In this document: positions 36,275 through 46,440 of the stretch, one piece after another
How positions within the stretch are numbered: the first letter of the stretch is position 1
How the letters are laid out: every line of letters begins with the position of its first letter
Assembly (NCBI GenBank): GCA_037951105.1
Contig: JBAMJV010008168.1
Span: forward strand, 1 to 64,000
Length of the DNA: 64,000 nucleotides
Source of the DNA: Echinarachnius parma
Lineage: Eukaryota; Echinodermata; Echinoidea; Clypeasteroida; Echinarachniidae
Reading direction: 5' to 3'
The notes under the pieces: generated by a model
Databases searched by the model: none
Told to the model about the DNA's origin: nothing
What the model saw: only the letters and a program-made list of their open reading frames with translations
Position numbers and translations under genes: made by a program

Positions 36275-36524
36275 AGGCCCGGTCACATATCATCGGATGG
36301 CGTAAACGGACGCCCGACGAATAGAACATCTGCCGAAATAATATTTGTCCGGTGGCGAAAGTCATCTTCATTACTTTATGCACAGAAATTCCGCCAGATA
36401 AAACATAGTACATCGCCTGACAAGGAATGAACGAGAAACGTATACAAACGGAAACGAACGGATTGAAAATTTTACTCTCCGTCGGGCATCCGCTTACGCT
36501 ATTTGGTGATATGTGACCGGGCCT
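36275..36524. mobile_element. Inverted-repeat transposon with 9-bp target duplication (family J)
   Basis: AGGCCCGGTCACATATCA at the left is mirrored by GATATGTGACCGGGCCT at the right. Pairing continues inward through GCGTAA and GCCCGACG, giving arms of about 45 bp. GTAGTAGGC stands directly outside both ends (36265-36273 and 36525-36533). A 9-bp duplication suits the Mutator-like superfamily, but no transposase is present to confirm it. Confidence 0.85.
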
Positions 36525-36533
36525 GTAGTAGGC

Positions 36534-37225
36534 GACGTTAACTAAAGTGAACGTTTTCTGTCAGTCTGCTTGTCGTACCAGGGACCGACCCCTTCGTTCT
36601 TGCTCATTTTGCGATAAAAAGTAGAGAGGAAAAAAAGACTGACAGACAAGGAGAAAGCGGAAGGATTTGAAAGTGTTAAATGGATGGCGACGACAAAACC
36701 GCCAATCAACTTTCGCTCGTCTCGTTTCCTTTCCCTTTCTTTACTTGATAATCTGCGGAGAAAAGAGTTTAAGCAATTGCTTCCGAAAATAGGGGAACAA
36801 AAGGGGTCTATTCAGGGGTACACTCACACCCCCTTTAGCGACCATTGTTCCGCTTATTGACTCAAAGTGACTTGTTTCTTTTTCCCCGTCGATTATTTTG
36901 GAGCGTGGAACAAGTGACTTAAGCCCCACCGGAAGGCACTACACGGTACTAACTACCAACGGTTGGAACATAGACCACATTATTATAATATACACAGGGG
37001 AATGGCTGAAAAATGAATCGCGTAATTATTCGTTCGTAAGATACGTAATGAGGAAACAAACTGCAGCATAAATGCTCTATACTATATTGCACACATGATT
37101 AACGACCAGAGAAGTATGTTTGGATGATTTATTTTATTTTCTTCAGAAAGCTTGCCAAGCTTCGGCCTTGAGCCTAAGGCAGCCTGAACATAGTTAAGAC
37201 TATTTTGATGGGATTAAATGTTAAC
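36534..37225. other. No feature recognised
   Basis: No exon or repeat end found. Confidence 0.4.
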
Positions 37226-37229
37226 AAAC

Positions 37230-37325
37230 AACGAAGCAAACAAACAAACAAACAAACAAACAAACAAACAAACAAACAAACAAACAAACAAACAAACAAA
37301 CAAACAAACAAACAAACAAACAAAC
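37230..37325 (+). repeat. (AAAC)n microsatellite
   Basis: About 23-24 uninterrupted CAAA units, then CGAAAT. Confidence 0.97.
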
Positions 37326-37542
37326 GAAATACCAAAGCCAAATAATATAAGATTTGATGAAAAGGTTGGTGGAATTCAAGACAGCTATTGGCAGCCTTCA
37401 AATTTGTCATTTAGGGATGTAACACTGCTGGTCTCCATTTTGAACTAGGCTAGTTTGTGTGCACTGCATAACACTGAGCCAGTGTGTATATATTACCAAT
37501 ATTACACACCGTGCGCAGGGACGTTCGGAAGATGGCACCGCA

Positions 37543-37645
37543 CATTCCAATTTTGATGGCATCCGAACAGAACAGACCAGCCCATGGAAGAAGGCAATAT
37601 GTATTGATATCATGAAGCTAGGGTATGGTAGCCTTTAGAGATTAC
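37543..37645 (+). pseudogene. LINE reverse-transcriptase fragment, left of a nested insertion
   Basis: TGGCATCCGAACAGAACAGA, TGGAAGAAGGCAA and GTATTGATATCATGAAGCTA match the repeated LINE unit at 38590-38870. In those units the next bases encode the YRPISLLC motif. Here the match stops after GCCTTTAGAG and resumes at about 38516, so 870 bp of other DNA has been inserted. Confidence 0.7.
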
Positions 37646-37667
37646 GCACTAAGACAAAAAGGTACAA

Positions 37668-38482
37668 TTAGGGTGTAAAACGCTGCTACAATAGCGGCAC
37701 TCTTAAAGGGATAGATCCTCTTTTGCAAGCCAAAATTCAAAAGTTGCGAGGTTATTGTCTTATATGAAAGGAAATGTCATTTAATAGCATGCCTGAAAAA
37801 ATTAGGGCTTGAAATTTCTTTTTCGTGGAGTTATAGACCTAAAACTGATTAAATTGTTGGACGACGGTTTAATGGGTACATACGTATTTTCGGCCGGTGA
37901 GTAAGTTCGTACACAGATTTCACGGAGTGCCAGATCGGTATGCATGACCCCTACGTGACCCGCGCTAGCTACGTGACCGCGCATAAGTACTAATGTGTGA
38001 GCGTTTACTAAGCAAAATACCCAAACATCGCTTAAACTGACTACATGTAATTATATATGCTTTATTTTTGAGATCTTTTTCCGTGACATACGTTAACAAA
38101 TGTCGGCTTCACAATACCTTTACGAGAATTAGTACAATATTGTTGTAATATTATGCTATATCAGTTGAACTCCTTTATTGACCGATATATAGTTTAAATG
38201 GAGGTACGCATTCGTTTTTCATTCGTAGAATCCAAATTAGAGGTCTGTTCGATCTGATTTTTTTTTTGCGTGTTACATTGATCCCCATCCGTCAACTGAA
38301 AGCTGTTCAGACGTTTTGTAAAAGTGGACCTGTCCCTTTAAGGGTGCAATTCTGCACCCGAAATTGGGGAAATGGCATCCTTACGGAGCATGTTTGCACA
38401 TGGTTGCACATATTATGGGTGCAAAGTTGCACCCTTAAAGGTGCTGCTATTGTAGCAGCTTGTAGCAGCATTTTACACCCTA
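37668..38482. mobile_element. Inverted-repeat element (family N) inserted in the LINE
   Basis: TTAGGGTGTAAAACGCTGCT with ACAATAGCGGCAC on the left is mirrored by GGTGCTGCTATTGTAGCAGC and ATTTTACACCCTAA on the right. GGGTGCAA.TTGCACCC motifs recur inside the right half (38342-38365, 38417-38436). The exact outer ends are uncertain because family-like flanks continue for 20-30 bp. Confidence 0.65.
37707..38337. mobile_element. TTAA-flanked element nested inside family N
   Basis: TTAA at 37703-37706 and 38338-38341. Ends AGGGATAGATCC and GGACCTGTCCCT are inverted repeats with two mismatches in 12. It is 631 bp. The interior is unlike families A, B and C, although the AGGG ends are the same. Confidence 0.7.
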
Positions 38483-38515
38483 AAGGGTGCAAATTTGAAC
38501 CTTTAGTTCTCAGTG

Positions 38516-38934
38516 TGTATATGCCAATCTCCCTCCGGTGCAATCGTTTCAAGCTTTACGTACGCCCCATCCCCGTGATGCCGTGATGCCTTGATGGCAT
38601 CCGAACAGATCAGATCAACCATGTTCCTTAAGGTATGGAAGAAGGCAAGGTGTATTGATATCCTGAAGCTAAGGTACGATAGCCTAAAGAGGCTATATAC
38701 CAATCTCCCTGCTGTGCAATCTTTTCCAGCTTTCCTCGCGCCCCATCCCCGTGATGCCTTGATGCATTAATGGCATCCGAACAGAACAGATCAACCATGT
38801 CTCAGTTCCTTAAGGTATGGAAGAAGGCAAGATGTATTGATATCCTGAAGCTATGGTACGATAGCCTAAAGAGACTATAGACCAATCTCCCTGCTGTGCA
38901 ATCTTTTCAAGCTTTACGTGCGCCCCATTCCCAA
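38516..38934 (+). pseudogene. LINE reverse-transcriptase segment in tandem copies
   Basis: A unit of about 180 bp is repeated. TAT.x.CCAATCTCC begins at 38517, 38696 and 38876. The three read YMPISLRC, YIPISLLC and YRPISLLC, each followed by N-L/R-F. This is the Y-R-P-I-S-L-L-C motif of jockey/CR1-type reverse transcriptases. Upstream of each runs FLKVWKKARCIDILKL-like sequence in another frame. Frameshifts and stops make it dead. Minus-strand frames are shadows. Confidence 0.75.
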
Positions 38935-39172
38935 CGCTCCGGACAACAGTTGCTCTTGCACTGTGTTGCTCTGCGGCAGAGTATGCCTACCCTGTGACTG
39001 GGAAAGATCCACCATGCCCACGCAAAAGAAGCTAGACCCTGCATTTAATTACAGTTGCAGATCCAACACCGACTGTTTAAGACCAGCAAATAAAGACAGC
39101 GCCCAGTTCCTGGTTGACATCACCCCAACTGATATACGTATAGATCAGCAGCCAGCAGTACTTGGCTTCTAA
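38935..39172 (+). pseudogene. LINE C-terminal remnant joined to the RT motif
   Basis: Reading across a frameshift: ALCCSAAEYAYPV, WERST, KKLDPAFNYSCR, CLRPANK, and DITPTDIR. This is the familiar end of jockey-like LINE proteins (AEYA-x-PVW, a KKLD-like stretch, then IAPPDIRR). The central reverse-transcriptase part between YRPISLLC and this end is missing, so a deletion joined them. Confidence 0.75.
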
Positions 39173-40060
39173 GACAAACTAGAGACACTAGTCACCGATG
39201 CCACGCAAACCAACTACATTAGTATATCCAGACCAGACGTCTATATACGGTCAATGAAAATCTTTCTCCATGCTGTGTCCCATAGCTTATAACGCCCAAC
39301 CCGTTATACGTCGAACAGTAAATAGCCAGCAGCTCGCTATGAGCCTTTAAGACAAACTAGTGGCCCACGTCATCCATGCCACGCCTAGCAACCAGCCCGG
39401 ATATGCCCACGGCCATGAAAAAGCTCTCTCCATGCTATGTACCATATAGCTTACAACGCCCAGCCTGATATATACTTCGAACAATATAGCCAGCATATTT
39501 CTATGAGCCTCTAAGACAAACTAAAGGTATCCGTCACCCGTGCCACGCCTAGCAACCAGCCCGGAGACCCTATGATCAAGGAGACGCTTTTCCATGTCCT
39601 ATAACGCCCAGCCCAATAAACACGATCAGTATAGCCAGCAGTATATATTGCATGAGCATCTATAAGACAAACTAAAGACACTCGTCATCCATGCCACGCC
39701 TAGCAACCAGCCCGGAGACCCTATATGATCAAGGAGAGGCTTTCTCTATGTTATGTCCCATAGCTTACAACGCCCGGTCCGATAAACACGGTCAGTATAG
39801 CCAGCAGTATATATTGCATGAGCCTCTATAAGACAAACTAAAGACATTCGTCATCCATGCCACGCCTAGCAACCAGCCAGGAGTCCCTTTGATCAAGGAG
39901 ACGCTTTATCCATGTTATGTCCTATACAGCTTACAACGCCCAGCCCGATTCACGTCGAACAATATAGCCAGCAGTTCTCTATGAGCTTCTGAGACAATTA
40001 AAGACACCCGTCATTCATGCCACACCTAGCAACCAGCATCCAGACGCCTACGGTCAAGCA
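39173..40060 (+). repeat. Satellite of about 165 bp, apparently grown from the LINE 3' end
   Basis: GACAAACT (last copy GACAATTA) starts units at 39173, 39351, 39515, 39666, 39832 and 39993; unit lengths are 151-178 bp. Shared blocks are ATGCCACGCCTAGCAACCAG, GCTTACAACGCCCAGCCCGAT and ATAGCCAGCAG. The first unit follows directly on the LINE frame and the segment CAGCAGCCAGCAGTACTTGG at 39147 already belongs to the unit. The array therefore looks like an expansion of LINE 3' sequence. Confidence 0.8.
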
Positions 40061-40099
40061 GAAGCTTTCTCCATTAGTTCGAACTTCTGATAACATACC

Positions 40100-40275
40100 T
40101 CATAAGAAGGGCGGACACTGATTGGAATCCTACAGAACAGAAAGAGGAAATGGGTGGCACACATCATTAGACACAATAATTTGTTCAGACTGGTACTATA
40201 AAGAGTAAGAATAAGAGGGAAGAGATCAAGAGGAAGGAAACGCATCATGATGTTGGGACTCTGTGAAGAATGGCC
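40100..40275 (+). pseudogene. Second LINE tail remnant
   Basis: RKWVAHIIRHNNLFRLVL (about 40142-40200), then a frameshift and RIRGKRSRGRKRIMML (about 40206-40254). This matches the W-(L/V)-GH-(I/V)-x-RH...EGRIEGKR-x-RGR pattern at the end of many LINE reverse transcriptases. It belongs to a different type of tail than the one at 38935-39172. Confidence 0.75.
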
Positions 40276-40767
40276 CATATGGAGACCGCAAAAGAAGAGC
40301 CGTGAGAAGAGAGGTGTGATGGTGTTGAGGACCTGCTCTTGCGCAGAATCACCAGAAAAAAGAATAATAAAAGATGGGCAGACTCGTACTATATGGCATG
40401 GGGGAAGAGGTGCATCAATTACAAACCACTATCACGAGAAGCTGGTCACTTCCAACTAAAGAATAACTATCCCCTGGACAGAGAAAGAGTTGGAAGCCGT
40501 GGAAGTCCCTCAATAAGCTATACGCACGCATATAGAGTTGGGCCATAGCTGAAAAGAACGTGGAGAAATGGGGATACACAAAATATGACAACACCAACAC
40601 AATTACCAACTGCAAACTGTACACTTGACCCAAACGATGCCATATAATGTACCTTCTCCGACGTCCATCCCTTGAAGTTGCAGTGGTAATGCATTCAATA
40701 CCTATGCCTGTGGCAGGATCGGGAAGGCTACGGCTGTGTCCAATTCTGGGAGTGTTCCACATAGATT
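40276..40767. other. Probable further LINE 3' sequence
   Basis: The purine-rich text continues with RRITRKKNNKRWADSYYMAW and related basic frames at 40339-40548, but I cannot match it to a known domain. Confidence 0.35.
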
Positions 40768-40834
40768 TTAAAGATCAATTTAAGTCTAACTTAGAATGTA
40801 AGTGCAACTAATGATCTTTGTGAAACACCCTCCT
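40768..40834. mobile_element. Family D fragment
   Basis: AAGTCTAACTTAGAATGTAA, then GATCTTTGTGAAACACCCTC, a diverged right end of family D. Confidence 0.6.
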
Positions 40835-40887
40835 GGTCAAACGTTTTGATGATCAGATGGTGGACGCACAAGAAGAATACCATGTCC

Positions 40888-41741
40888 TGGGGTGTTTCAC
40901 AAAGATCCTAAGTTGAACTTAACTCTAAGTTGGACTTAAACATTATGGAGAGCCATTTGTAGCCATTTGTAACAAAAATGCAAGTATTTTAGAATTTTCA
41001 TAAATTTTACATCCAAAACGTGAAATCTCCTTTATAATAGAATATATTAATGATTTGAATCATAATTTTATTCCTTTAAAACAATTTTGCCAAAAGAATA
41101 TCAAAGAAACTAATGGCTTTCCATAATTTTTAAAGTCCAACTAAAGGGATAGTTGAGTTTTGGTAGAGAGGGCGCTACACAAAATAATTGTTTGTGAGAT
41201 AATGAAAAACTGAGTGTCAAATTCGAAAGAGCATACAATTTTAATGACAGAATAAACTTTATTAGATCAAAATCGGTTCAGAAATGGCTGAAATATCCAT
41301 AAACATAGCCATTTGTAATAAATGTGGGGCCCCACAATTATTCAACAATTTTGAACCAGCCGTTAACATTTTTTTAAATGCTTCCTCTTTTCAAAAATTT
41401 TCAAAATTGGTTTTTAGATAGTTGTTGATTATCTCTCTATCTAATCATTATTTCAACAAAACATCACATGCACAATATTTTATTTAAAATGGTTGAAACC
41501 GATAGAGCGCTATCTTGAGTTTTAACGGCTCTTTTTTAAAAATGATAACAGGCTTTTTACTTAATCATTTGTAATGTTTTATTCATTTCGAGCATAGTGG
41601 AGTTATATATATTAGTTTGTAATGTAATGGTGCAGGTTTTGCTTACTAAAATTAAGTTTGACCAAAACTGTACTCTCTTTACCAAAACTCAACTATCCCT
41701 TTAAAGTTAAGTTCAACTTAGGATCTTTGTAAAACACCCCC
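40888..41741. mobile_element. Family D copy interrupted by a family A element
   Basis: Left end GGGGTGTTTCACAAAGATCC then AAGTTGAACTTAACTCTAAG. Right end AGTTAAGTTCAACTTAGGAT then CTTTGTAAAACACCCC. The two arms pair over about 60 bases. A family A element occupies 41145-41700; without it family D is about 300 bp, like copy 1. Confidence 0.8.
41145..41700 (-). mobile_element. TTAA-flanked transposon, family A copy 6, nested in family D
   Basis: CTAA (changed TTAA) at 41141-41144 and TTAA at 41701-41704. Ends are AGGGATAGTTGAGTTTTGG and CCAAAACTCAACTATCCCT. A second CCAAAACTGTACTCTCTTTA lies just inside the right end, so the end has been duplicated. Insertion split the family D right arm, so family A moved after family D. 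Confidence 0.85.
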
Positions 41742-41901
41742 TGGATTGATCCTGACTTCTGTACTGTATTTCTAGTATGATAATAATATAGGCCAGAATC
41801 TTTTGTTTGGCTGTATTGTTTCTTGACATAGAGCCATTTCTGGACCGAACAAAAAACACTGACAATACATTATCAAATGTCGTTAATATTTCGTCTCTTA
41901 A

Positions 41902-42275
41902 AGGAATCTAGTATTTGTCCACATCCACAAAATTTACTTCAAACTTTACTGGTCCTCTCATACCTTGTTGTATTCGTATTACCAATATAAGTATGGAACA
42001 GTTTTCGTTTTTTTTTTCTCCTTTCGTGAAAAAGATATTTTCTACTGAAGTGTTCGGATTTTTAATTATCCACTGGAAGGTTATAACTGTGTACAACGTC
42101 AGTGCAATGAGGTCGCGAATATCGCGTTGCACTTTTGCCCATTAATCGGCCACATAATATCCATTTAACGTGATATTTTCACACAATAGTCAGAGGACAT
42201 ATCAAATCACAAAACTAGACATTTTACCAACCATTCAGCCCTTTCTGCGCATATCAACAAAGTTACTAGATGACT
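41902..42275 (+). mobile_element. TTAA-flanked transposon, family C copy 4
   Basis: TTAA at 41898-41901 and 42276-42279; ends AGGAATCTAGTATTTGTCC and AACAAAGTTACTAGATGACT. It is more diverged than other copies. Confidence 0.8.
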
Positions 42276-42279
42276 TTAA

Positions 42280-42615
42280 GTTTTAATAGGTCGATCTATA
42301 CAGAAATTCAAAATTTGAAGTAAACTTTGACTTTAGGTATTTCATTTATTTCAATTTTTCTTCGATTCATCATTCATTTACAGACTATTCCTTTACACGA
42401 ATCTCTGGTGATAAATCGTGTCCTTTTATAAATAGGTTTTTATAGGAATACACTTACATTGTAGTATGACTTATGTGTGTATCTAGGGGCTTGATTTGAA
42501 CTATAGGTGAAACGCCCTCAAAATTTGAAATTAAAAAAGAGCAATGGCGGACAACAAAACGCCTCTCGTTGCGGAGGACAAAGAATCAATTTTCTCTTTT
42601 TTCCCCCCCACCCAT
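42280..42615. other. No feature recognised
   Basis: AT-rich sequence between transposons; nothing identified. Confidence 0.35.
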
Positions 42616-42619
42616 GATT

Positions 42620-42929
42620 GATCGGGTTTGGAATCGAACTTTACACTTGGGGAACTGACATGACACAAGTAGCATGGCTCGCCAGTGGCGTAACTATTCT
42701 GTTTCCAGTTTACAGTTGTTGGGGGGGGGGGGGGGGGGGAGGGGGTGGGCATGGGGCCTTTCATTTTTAATACTAATTTTACCTTTAAAATTATAGAATT
42801 TGGCCGATGTCCTTTGCCCATTGGGGAACAGAACAAATTTTGTGGGAGATTGGGATCGAACTTTACACTTGGAAAGCTGACTTGACACAACTAGCATGGC
42901 TAACCAGTGGCATAGCTAGGATGTTTCCA

Positions 42930-42970
<41 letters not shown>

Positions 42971-43150
42971 ATGGGGCGGGGGGGGGGGGGGGGGTCGCCA
43001 ATGTCCTTATTTTGCCAATTTTCTTGTCACAATTAAGCGTGACTTGTTGGGGTGGGGGTCATGTGGGGGCAAAAAGAATGTGTGGGGGTGCCACTTCCAG
43101 GCAACCCCTCCATCCCTCCCCTTATCCCTTCCCCGTGGCTACGCCGCTAC
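42620..43150. mobile_element. Two poly-G elements (family P) in a tandem duplication
   Basis: A segment with TCGAACTTTACACTTGG, TAGCATGGCT and CCAGTGGC(G/A)TA occurs at about 42633-42695 and about 42853-42912. Each copy leads into a G run (42721-42739; 42977-42993). The second also has (TG)n at 42933-42969. The right end GTGGCTACGCCGCTA at 43134 complements CAGTGGCATAGC at 42904. Frames here are low-complexity by-products. Confidence 0.6.
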
Positions 43151-43159
43151 AGCACCAAG

Positions 43160-44680
43160 TACTGGATAGAGTGACGCACAATGCCCGCTCATTACAATTA
43201 TGTATTTGTATAAAGTATAATTTGTGGAAAAAAAAGTCACAGTAATCCGAGCGGGAATTAATTCAATCAATGCCCATCAAAAATTGTTCACGCCGCGGAA
43301 AAAGACGGATTTCACACTTGGCGCCCGAAACTAAAGCGATCTTTTTTCCCCCCTTTTTATCGTGAAGCGAAAATTGAACGTTTCTTTGAAGCCATTGTCG
43401 AAGCTAGACTATTATTATAATACCTCTGATGATATCCAAAGCCAATTTAAGGTATACTATGTTATACCATCGTTTGTGCTGGAGTTATAAATCATACAAG
43501 CATCCCACTGGTTGTGTTAAAGGCACACAAGCGTGGGTATGTAGATGGCGCTATTTTACCACACGAGGCCGCCGCCATGACAGTTCACGAAGATCAACAC
43601 GATGTTTCGGACCCTTTCGCGATCTGCGTGGATGTGCGCGAGCGCCGGCCGCGCCGTGCGTGACTACGCTGTGTGCAATCAACGCACGAACAGTGGTTAT
43701 ACGAACGTGTGCACGTAAAATAATACAGAAATAGTACTTCCAATTTTCAATCGTTTACTGCTATACAGCGATTTCGTTATATTTAGATAACAATAATTTA
43801 TCATTTCTGTAATAGGATTTATAGTTCCATAATTATGATTTATATTTCTGTAAATTTTGTTATAGAAGGCCAAGGACAATCAAACGATATAATTATACCT
43901 TGACAGTTCAGTGCCTCATACTTATTTTCCCCCATTCAAGCTACTAGCGAGGCCCTTATCCGACCCCAAATAAATGTTTCTCTATAAAGACGACCCTATA
44001 TAAGCCTACATTTCATGCGGTAAATTGAAAACTTCACGTCTCAACATTGTTGCCATTCGCCGTAAGGCCTGTATTATATGTACAGTTTATTGTTTGTACA
44101 AGTGTTGATACCATCGCACTGCTACTAGTTTGGCCATAAAGCCTGGCGTAGGTTTGGTAAGGAAGTGGACCAACACATTCCTCGCGCCGTGTAAAAAAAA
44201 AAACCCAGTGGTTTGTATACGGCAATTTAGGATACAGCTTCCCCCAAGCACTGGCCGGGAGTTCGTGAGAAGAAGTGGCACGAATGTTGTGTATATGAAC
44301 TGTACTTGGGTTTGATGCGGACGTAACGTGGGGCAATACGTTACACTATATGTTTGATCCCTTCATTTTGCCATAATGAACGAATTACTGAATCCATTCC
44401 CTAACTCTCACAAAATAATGAAAAATTTGTAGTGGAATATATATATTTAGTGGGTTAATCAGCTAACCTACGACAACTGTAAACACGAAGATAAAGTGAA
44501 CGTTCCATCCTCTCAAGAGAAGTGTATAGTGAATCTAATTTCAATCATTATCATACATTTAGTTATTATAGTACTATTTTCATCCAAAACCTCTACATTA
44601 TAATTATACTATCGTCCTCATCATCACTGCAACTATCACGGTACCACCACTATGATATTATAATTATCATCAACATCATC
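43160..44680. other. Unassigned stretch with a small CpG-rich patch
   Basis: A GC- and CpG-rich patch at about 43550-43690 (GCGCGAGCGCCGGCCGCGCC) in AT-rich DNA. The + frame at 43429-43734 crosses it but shows no family motif. Confidence 0.4.
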
Positions 44681-44682
44681 CA

Positions 44683-45352
44683 GTGGCGTACCCAGAATTT
44701 TTTCAAGGGGGGGGGGGGGGGCGGGGTTACTTATTCAGCCAAATTTCTGTAAGTGGGGGGGGGGGGGGATTTTCGAAGACGAGACCAAGTACCTTCAAAA
44801 TTTTCGAGGCCGAGACCAAGACCGTTGGTTAAGAATCATGTAACGGGAGGTTTGTGGTTGGGGGGGTGGCGGGGGGGTTGTCCGTTGAAAAGTACCTTCA
44901 AAATGGACCATGGACCGGTAAAAAATGTTCGAGGCTGAGAACAAAACCATTGGTTGAGAATCCTGTAAGTTGGAGTTGAGGTGATGGGAGGGGGAGGGGG
45001 GAGGGGGGGATGGGGGGAGGGTGGGGGTGGGTGTCCGTAGAAAATGTTTGAAGCCGAGGCCCAGTACATTTACAGTTTTCGAGGCTGAGACCAGGACCGG
45101 TCAAAAATTGTTGAGGGGCTGAGACCAAGACCATTGGTTGAGAATCCTCAGCAGCGGGGGGGGGGGGGGGGGGGGGGGTGGGGGTGGGGTGCCCATAAAA
45201 AGACCAGGAATTTTAAACATTATCAATGCCATCAGTAATGATGGTCGAGACCGCTAAAATGTGAAAAGTTGAAAGGGGGTTTAAATCCCCCAAAACAGTC
45301 ACTTTTTGGTCAAAAGGGGGGTTTGAACCCCCTCTCCACAGGGTACGCTTAT
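44683..45352 (+). mobile_element. Long poly-G element (family P) with internal repeats
   Basis: The left end CCAGTGGCGTACCCAGAATT is followed by a G run. GAGGC(C/T)GAGACCAAGACC with (A/G)TTGGTT(A/G)AGAATC recurs near 44808, 44930 and 45110, each time followed by a G-rich stretch. The right end has CCCCAAAACAGTCACTTTTT and CCACAGGGTACGC. The right part matches 60290-60497. Confidence 0.65.
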
Positions 45353-45384
45353 GACAGCACATCTACCCTACCACAATGAGTATT

Positions 45385-45725
45385 ACATTCATCATCATCA
45401 TCATGATCATATTAATCCAGTTATCTTCATCATCATTATAATCACCTTCACCACCCTGACATGCAGCCACCATCATCATTTTTGTTATCCTCAATCACAA
45501 TCATCATCAATAATATTAATCATAATCTTCATCAATATAATCAATCATCATCATCATAATCATATTCATCATAATCTTAATCATCATAATCATCCTCATC
45601 ACCATTACCACCATCATTATTATTATCATCATCCTTTGTATTACCCTCATCACAATCAAATCATTAATGTGTGGTCATCCTCGTCGTCATCATCATCATT
45701 AATCATTATCATCAATATCAAATGT
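45385..45725 (+). repeat. (CAT)n-type low-complexity repeat
   Basis: CATCATCATCAT, ATCATAATCAT and variants fill 340 bp. The His/Ile-rich open frame is a by-product. Confidence 0.9.
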
Positions 45726-46149
45726 TCCAGGCAAAAAGATGGTTTATGACCTTGTATAGTTAGGCGTGTGTGGAGTAATTTTGGATGAAGATAATAAAGC
45801 GTGTTCACTAGACAAACAACATTTAACACCATTTGTATTTTATTGTTTACAAGAAAGCTAGGTTGCAGAGACAATAAAACACAAGAGAAATAGAATTCCC
45901 TTTTTGTTATTTTATTTAGAAAAAAATACAACAAAGCTAGATGTAGTTGATATTGCATGTAGAATACATTTATAAGTGAATCTGAGCATGAAAATAATCG
46001 TTAATTTGCCAATAATAAAGAAGAGATGACATTATAAATAAATGCAATCAATAAAAGCTTTTTTTTTACAAGGCAGCGAAAGTTTGAATTTGCGAGAGAT
46101 CATGATGATGAAACAAAAGACGACAAAGGGGCACACGCGATGACGATGC
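45726..46149. other. No feature recognised
   Basis: AT-rich sequence without identifiable genes. Confidence 0.35.
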
Positions 46150-46440
46150 TGTGGAGACTTGTATGTGGCACCCCCTTGCATTTTATGTCCTTCGGCTTCA
46201 GCAAGGAATTTAATCCACATAGCTGCTTTCTACGCAGGAGTAAAAATGGGTACTCGGTCGGGTGTTCAATTAGCCTACATCATAGGGCAGCTATGGCTCC
46301 CCTGGGAGTTGAGATGGTGCACAAGATAATTGTGCGGGTTTGAACTGTACCTGATGACTGATGACCAAGGATAATGATGCGCCTCTGACTATGGCACCTA
46401 GATACACGGTGCTCTATAAACGCTATATATCATTATTATT
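46150..46440 (+). mobile_element. SINE-like fragment
   Basis: AAATGGGTACTCGGTCGGGT, GCTATGGCTCCCCTGGGAGT, a GATGGTGCACA stretch and a TAAACGCTATATATCATTAT tail with ATTATT. This layout is one I recognise from invertebrate SINE 3' regions; the tRNA head is not preserved. Confidence 0.55.

Noticed and set aside
45351-45749. His-rich open frame resembling a metal-binding protein
   Set aside because: It is a translation of CAT/ATC low-complexity DNA.
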